Source: Neolewinella marina (GTDB lineage: Bacteria; Bacteroidota; Bacteroidia; Chitinophagales; Saprospiraceae). Taken from it: a stretch of 64,000 nucleotides of DNA. Shown here piece by piece: positions 59,955 through 64,000 of the stretch. The translations under genes were made by a program, and so were the position numbers. Each line of letters starts with the position of its first letter. Position 1 is the first letter of the stretch. The notes beneath the pieces are model-generated. The model saw only the letters and a program-made list of their open reading frames with translations, ran no database searches and was not told where the DNA came from. The stretch spans positions 310,001 through 374,000 of the forward strand of contig NZ_PDLO01000003.1 in assembly GCF_002631205.1 (NCBI RefSeq), given 5' to 3'.

Positions 59955-61268
59955 ATGGCAAATCGCCGCACTTTCCTTAAAACTACCGCCCTCACCACGG
60001 CGGGCCTCTCCATGGGCATGCCCCTGCACAGCCAGGTACTCGGGGCCAACGATACCGTAAACGTGGCCGTCTTCGGGACCAATAGTCGCGGGGCATCCCT
60101 GGCCCGCACTTTCGCCGGCGCCGAAAACTGCCGGGTAATCGGCATCGGTGACGTCGATACCCGGGCCATTGAAAAAGGGCAAAAAGCCGTCATGGCCGGC
60201 GGCGGGGACAAACCCATGGGCCACCAGGACTTCCGCACCTTCCTGGACAATTCCGACGTGGACGCCGTTGTCATCGCTACCCCCGACCACTGGCACGCCC
60301 CCATGGCCATCATGGCCCTGGAAGCCGGCAAGCACGTCTACGTAGAGAAACCCTGCAGCCACAACCCCGCCGAGGGCGAGATGCTCATCGCCAAGCAGAA
60401 GAGCAGCGGACTCAAGGTGCAGATGGGCAACCAGACCCGCAGCAGCGTATCCCTGAACCGCATCGTCAAGGAGATCCACGACGGCCTCATCGGCAACGCC
60501 TACGCCGCCAAGGCCTGGTACGCCAACAACCGCGCCCCGATCGGCAACCACGAACCCGCGCCCGTACCCGAGTGGCTCAACTGGGAACTCTGGCAGGGCC
60601 CGGCGCCCCGCCAGGACTTCGACGCCCTGCTGGTGCACTACAACTGGCACTGGTTCTGGAAGTACGGCACCGGCGAGATGCTCAACAACGGAACCCACGA
60701 GGTGGATATGTGCCGCTGGGCCCTGGATGTCGACTTCCCCGAGCAGGTCACTTCGAGCGGGGGCCGACTGGCCTACGACGACGCCTGGGAGGCCTACGAT
60801 ACCCAGCTGGCCAACTTCAACTTCCCCGGCGACAAGCACATCCACTGGGACGGCCGCAGTTGCAACGCCATGCCCCTGTGGGAGCGCGGTCGCGGCGCCA
60901 TGATCTATGGTACCGAAGGCAGCGTACTTATGGACCGCGACGGCTACTTTGTTTACGATGAGCGCGGCAAAGAGATTCGTCACGAGCAGGAGACCGGTAA
61001 GTCCGTCAGTATGGATACCGCCGGCGGTGGCAGCCTCGACGAGCTCCACATTGCCAACTTCATCCGCGGGGTGAACCAGGATGAAGCCCTGAACTCCGAA
61101 GTGTCCGACGCCAACACCAGCGTGACCATTTGCCACCTGGGCAATATGGCCCAACGTACCCAGTCGGTACTCAAGACCGACCCGAAAACCGGCAAGCCCC
61201 AGCAGAACTCCGACGCCATGGCCCTCTGGTCGCGGGAGTACGAAGACGGCTGGAAGCCGAACGTATGA
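59955..61268 (+). CDS. Gfo/Idh/MocA-family oxidoreductase with twin-arginine signal
   Basis: 437 residues. The N-terminus MANRRTFLKTTALTTAG is a Tat-like signal, suggesting periplasmic export with its cofactor bound. The Rossmann part has VNVAVFGTNSRGASL (~36-50), TPDHWHAPMAIMALEAGKHVYVEKPCSHNPAEGEML with the catalytic-region EKP, and the C-terminal domain carries NGTHEVDMCRWALDVDFPEQVTSSGGRL. This subfamily oxidises or reduces sugars, and the neighbouring DUF1080 protein supports a 3-keto-sugar role. Confidence 0.87.
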   Translation: MANRRTFLKTTALTTAGLSMGMPLHSQVLGANDTVNVAVFGTNSRGASLARTFAGAENCRVIGIGDVDTRAIEKGQKAVMAGGGDKPMGHQDFRTFLDNSDVDAVVIATPDHWHAPMAIMALEAGKHVYVEKPCSHNPAEGEMLIAKQKSSGLKVQMGNQTRSSVSLNRIVKEIHDGLIGNAYAAKAWYANNRAPIGNHEPAPVPEWLNWELWQGPAPRQDFDALLVHYNWHWFWKYGTGEMLNNGTHEVDMCRWALDVDFPEQVTSSGGRLAYDDAWEAYDTQLANFNFPGDKHIHWDGRSCNAMPLWERGRGAMIYGTEGSVLMDRDGYFVYDERGKEIRHEQETGKSVSMDTAGGGSLDELHIANFIRGVNQDEALNSEVSDANTSVTICHLGNMAQRTQSVLKTDPKTGKPQQNSDAMALWSREYEDGWKPNV

Positions 61269-61362
61269 TTGTAACCGGCTGATTCAATAGCCGTTACCCC
61301 AGCGGGTGTGGCGGCGGGGTAGGGTAGTGGTCGATTCGCTACCTACTCCGCCGCCGCCTCGC

Positions 61363-61370
61363 TACCTTTG
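61363..61370 (+). promoter_or_regulatory. Perfect -7 box abutting the ribF-glycosyltransferase start
   Basis: TACCTTTG matches TAnnTTTG exactly and lies six bases before the ATG at 61377, predicting a leaderless or very short-leader mRNA. Confidence 0.4.
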
Positions 61371-61376
61371 TCGGCG

Positions 61377-63413
61377 ATGCAGACTTATTTCCGACTGGCC
61401 GATCTTCCGCGTTTTCGGCGTGCCGTGATCACCATTGGCAGCTTTGACGGCGTCCACCGCGGGCATCAGAAGTTGCTGGCCCGCATTCGCCGGATGGCCG
61501 AAGCCCGGGAGGGAGAAAGCGTCGTCATCACCTTCGATCCCCACCCGCGCACCGTACTGCGCCCCGAAGACGACAGCCTGCGGCTGCTGACCACCACCCG
61601 CGAAAAGATCAGTTTCTGCGCCGAAGAGGGCATCGATCACCTCGTCGTGATCCCCTTCGACCGCCAGTTCAGCCAGCAGACGCCCACCGAATACATCGAG
61701 GAATTTCTCGTAAGGAACTTTACGCCCGATCGCATCGTCATTGGCTACGACCACCGCTTCGGCAAGGACCGGGCCGGTGACGTTGAGTTGCTGCGGCACC
61801 TTTCGGCCCAATACGGTTACGAGGTGGTGGAAATCGCCGCCCAGGAAGTTGATGAAATCACCGTCAGCTCCACCAAGATCCGCCGCGCCCTCCAGGCCGG
61901 AGAGGTGAGCAAGGCCGCCACCCTGATGGGGCGGCCCTATGAATTGACGGGCACCGTGATAGCCGGACAGCAAATCGGCCGAACGCTCGACTATCCCACC
62001 GCCAATCTTCACCCCGACCACCCCCTGAAACTGGTGCCGGCCCCCGGCATCTACGCGGTGAGGGCCCACTTCGACGGCTGCACCTACGACGGCATGCTCT
62101 ACATCGGCGACCGCCCCGTACTGGGCGACGGCCGCGGCACGAGCATCGAAGTCCACCTCTTCGACTATTCCGGCGACCTGTACGGGGAAACCCTCACGGT
62201 CAGCTTCGTGAATTATCTGCGGGGCGACCTGGTACTGGGTGGGGTAGAGGCCCTGCGCGACCAGCTCGTAATAGATGAAGCCAACGCCCGCCGGGCCCTG
62301 GAAGAAGACCAGCGGGCCACCGCCGTAGCGGACGAGGAACTGCCCGACGCCGCCGTAGTCATCCTCAATTACAACGGCCGCGGCTACCTGGAGCGCTACC
62401 TGCCAACGGTGACCAACTCCCTGCCGCCCACCTGCCGGCTTATCGTGGCCGACAATGCCAGCACCGACGATTCGGTTGCCTATCTGAAAAGCGCCTTTCC
62501 GGCGGTGGAGGTGATCGAACTGCACGAGAACCTGGGCTTCGCCGCCGGCTACAACGTGGCCCTGCAGCAGGTGAAGGCTTCGGTGTACGTGCTGTTGAAC
62601 AGCGACGTGCGGGTCACCTCCGGTTGGCTGGAGACGATATTGCCCCACTTCCTCGACCCAACCGTCGGGGCCGTACAGCCCAAGGTGCTGGCCGAGCACG
62701 ATCCCGAATGCTTTGAATACGCCGGGGCCAGCGGCGGCTACCTCGACTTCCTGGGATACCCCTTCTGCCGGGGCCGGGTCTTCGGCCACATGGAGCGTGA
62801 TGAGGGGCAGTACGATTGCCCGGCGGAGATCTTCTGGGCTACGGGGGCGGCCTTTTTCGTCCGGGCGGACGTCTTTCACCGACTGGCGGGCTTTGAGCCG
62901 GAATATTTCGCCCACGCCGAGGAGATCGACCTCTGCTGGCGCATGAAGCGGGCCGGCTACCGGGTGCTGGTTGAACCGGCCGCCACCGTGCATCACGTGG
63001 GCGGGGGCACCCTGGCCTACGATACCCCCCGCAAGGCCTTCCTGAATTTCCGCAACACCCTGGTCACCAGTTTCAAGAACGAGAACACCCTTCGCCTCAT
63101 CTGGTGGCTGCCGGTGCGCTTGCTGCTCGACGGGGCCGCCGGTATGCTTTTCCTCGCCCAGGGAAAGGTGGAACACATCCGGTCAATCATCCGGGCCCAC
63201 CTCGACTTTTACCGCAATCTGCCTATGTGGATCAGGCGGCGCGGCCGCAGGAGCCGTGAAATCGAGAACTGCCGGATTGGCCCTCCCCGCACCGACGCCG
63301 GGCGGGTAGCCGACAGCATCGCTCTCCATTATTTCCTGCTCGGCCACAAGCGTTTTTCCCAGGTCGTCATCCGGCAGATCGACGTCGAACCCAAGGCCGC
63401 GGCGACAAATTAG
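61377..63413 (+). CDS. ribF: RibF (riboflavin kinase/FAD synthetase) fused to a GT2-family glycosyltransferase
   Basis: 678 residues in one uninterrupted frame. Residues ~1-310 are a complete RibF: nucleotidyltransferase motif GSFDGVHRGHQKLL (~20-33), FDPHPRTVL, IVIGYDHRFGKDRAG, SSTKIRRAL, then the riboflavin kinase part with LTGTVIAGQQIGRTLDYPTANL and PGIYAV, IEVHLFDYSGDLYG. Residues ~325-600 are a GT2 rhamnosyl-type transferase: AVVILNYNGRGYLERYL, VADNASTDDS, NLGFAAGYNVAL, LLNSDVRV (DxD-like), and EEIDLCWRMKRAGY. A hydrophobic stretch near 575-595 and a basic tail follow. No stop or frame change separates them. Confidence 0.9.
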   Translation: MQTYFRLADLPRFRRAVITIGSFDGVHRGHQKLLARIRRMAEAREGESVVITFDPHPRTVLRPEDDSLRLLTTTREKISFCAEEGIDHLVVIPFDRQFSQQTPTEYIEEFLVRNFTPDRIVIGYDHRFGKDRAGDVELLRHLSAQYGYEVVEIAAQEVDEITVSSTKIRRALQAGEVSKAATLMGRPYELTGTVIAGQQIGRTLDYPTANLHPDHPLKLVPAPGIYAVRAHFDGCTYDGMLYIGDRPVLGDGRGTSIEVHLFDYSGDLYGETLTVSFVNYLRGDLVLGGVEALRDQLVIDEANARRALEEDQRATAVADEELPDAAVVILNYNGRGYLERYLPTVTNSLPPTCRLIVADNASTDDSVAYLKSAFPAVEVIELHENLGFAAGYNVALQQVKASVYVLLNSDVRVTSGWLETILPHFLDPTVGAVQPKVLAEHDPECFEYAGASGGYLDFLGYPFCRGRVFGHMERDEGQYDCPAEIFWATGAAFFVRADVFHRLAGFEPEYFAHAEEIDLCWRMKRAGYRVLVEPAATVHHVGGGTLAYDTPRKAFLNFRNTLVTSFKNENTLRLIWWLPVRLLLDGAAGMLFLAQGKVEHIRSIIRAHLDFYRNLPMWIRRRGRRSREIENCRIGPPRTDAGRVADSIALHYFLLGHKRFSQVVIRQIDVEPKAAATN

Positions 63414-63494
63414 CCGTCGTAATTGGCCGGGAGTTTGACCCCGTGGCTTCAGCCCGCCCGTTGCATATTTGCTCCGCACATAAAAGCAACCGAT

Positions 63495-64000
63495 ATGGCA
63501 ATGTTGAACTTTGGCGGCACCGAAGAAAAGGTCGTTACGAGAGAAGAATTCCCCCTGGAAAAGGCCCGCGAGGTGCTGAAAGATGAAACGATTGCCGTGA
63601 TCGGCTACGGGGTACAGGGGCCCGGACAGAGCCTGAACCTGCGGGACAACGGCTTTAACGTCATCGTTGGACAGCGCAAGGGCGGTGCCTCCTGGGACAA
63701 GGCCGTCCAGGACGGTTGGGTGCCCGGTGAGACCCTCTTCGAGATCGAGGAAGCCGCCGACCGCGGTACCATCATCCAGTACCTTCTGTCCGACGCCGCC
63801 CAGATCGAAGTGTGGCCCCGCATCAAGCCCTACCTCACCCCCGGCAAGGCCCTTTACTTCAGCCACGGCTTCGGCATCACCTACAACGACCGGACCAACA
63901 TCGTTGCCCCGGAAGGCGTAGACGTGATCCTGGTAGCGCCCAAGGGCTCTGGTACCAGCCTGCGCCGGCTGTTCCTCGAGGGCCGCGGACTGAACTCCAG
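63495..64000 (+). CDS. ilvC: Ketol-acid reductoisomerase, N-terminal part (3' truncated by window)
   Basis: The first ~168 codons of IlvC, which performs alkyl migration and NADPH reduction in valine, leucine and isoleucine synthesis. The start MAMLNFGGTEEKVVTREEFPLEKAREVLKDETIAVIGYGVQGPGQSLNLRDNG-type order shows the Rossmann motif VIGYGVQG (~34-41) and cofactor loop GQRKGGASWDKA; the phosphate-binding loop serines that select NADPH can be checked only partly. The FGGTEEKV start is typical of Bacteroidota IlvC. The metal-binding C-terminal domain lies outside the window. Confidence 0.94.
   Translation, partial: MAMLNFGGTEEKVVTREEFPLEKAREVLKDETIAVIGYGVQGPGQSLNLRDNGFNVIVGQRKGGASWDKAVQDGWVPGETLFEIEEAADRGTIIQYLLSDAAQIEVWPRIKPYLTPGKALYFSHGFGITYNDRTNIVAPEGVDVILVAPKGSGTSLRRLFLEGRGLNS

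Noticed and set aside
62260-62340. Alternative start for a separate glycosyltransferase gene after an out-of-frame stop pair followed by ATG at the RibF/GT2 junction.
   Set aside because: That ATG is out of frame with the GT2 domain and reaches a stop after about 17 codons; it cannot encode the transferase.
61362-63176. A 604-codon minus-strand frame opposite the RibF-GT2 gene.
   Set aside because: Low-complexity Gly/Val/Gln-rich translation with no domain; the plus-strand frame has both enzyme families.

Overview
This window is chromosomal DNA from a GC-rich member of the Bacteroidota, most likely a Saprospiria/Lewinella-like marine bacterium. The lineage call rests on PorT, GldG and a type IX secretion C-terminal domain, on MenG/UbiE followed directly by PorT, on two DUF4331 proteins, on the lack of clear Shine-Dalgarno sites, and on AT-rich promoter boxes of the Bacteroidota form TAnnTTTG. 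The species name is inference. Almost every base is coding. I see no rRNA, tRNA, insertion sequence, prophage or CRISPR array. Many starts are TTG or GTG, and many neighbouring genes overlap by 1-14 bases.

Layout. 1-4.1 kb: the end of lipA, an HTTM membrane protein, cysM, a four-repeat helix-hairpin-helix protein and a DUF1761 membrane protein. 4.2-5.9 kb: recN. 5.9-7.7 kb (minus): two overlapping methyltransferase genes that read like plant VTE4 and VTE3. 7.8-13.1 kb (plus): ppk1, acpH, a stand-alone HsdR-N nuclease-fold protein, a fused two-ATPase ABC protein and a small secreted protein. 13.2-14.6 kb: an archaeal-type geranylgeranyl reductase overlapping its own ferredoxin. 14.5-19.7 kb (minus): threonine aldolase, a LYS1-like dehydrogenase, a PAP2 phosphatase, an LptF/G permease and a small membrane protein. 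19.7-21.8 kb: lysA and a MOSC protein. 21.8-30.0 kb (minus): a TPR lipoprotein, tandem DUF4331 paralogues, cutC, an exported asparaginase-family enzyme and an agmatine deiminase-type enzyme. 30.0-32.6 kb (plus): an exported formylglycine-generating-enzyme homologue, a 523-base gap that may encode a small RNA on the minus strand, and a radical SAM/HhH protein. 32.7-36.8 kb (minus): a TPR protein and gyrA. 37.0-38.4 kb: ubiE and porT. 38.4-45.7 kb (minus): gldG, DUF4340, a zinc phospholipase C/S1-P1-type protein, a GT22 mannosyltransferase, bioB and tpiA. 45.8-48.9 kb (plus): an alpha/beta hydrolase, a vanadium haloperoxidase-like lipoprotein, a small membrane protein and dgkA. 48.9-50.7 kb (minus): a ChaN-like protein and an SDR. 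50.8-57.8 kb (plus): WbqC, a bacterial dynamin, an RluE-type pseudouridine synthase, PspC, myo-inositol phosphate synthase, a TIM-barrel isomerase, pabB and pabC. 57.8-64 kb: a START-domain protein (minus), then (plus) a DUF1080/Gfo-Idh-MocA pair, a RibF-glycosyltransferase fusion and the start of ilvC.

The most interesting content is the combination of a VTE3-type MPBQ/MSBQ methyltransferase, a VTE4-type tocopherol methyltransferase and, 5.4 kb away, a geranylgeranyl reductase with a dedicated ferredoxin. In plants and cyanobacteria these steps belong to tocopherol (vitamin E) and plastoquinone synthesis. Nothing in the window suggests photosynthesis, so the set points to a tocopherol-like or otherwise methylated prenyl-quinone pathway in a non-photosynthetic Bacteroidota. 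The prenyltransferase and cyclase that would complete it are not in this window.
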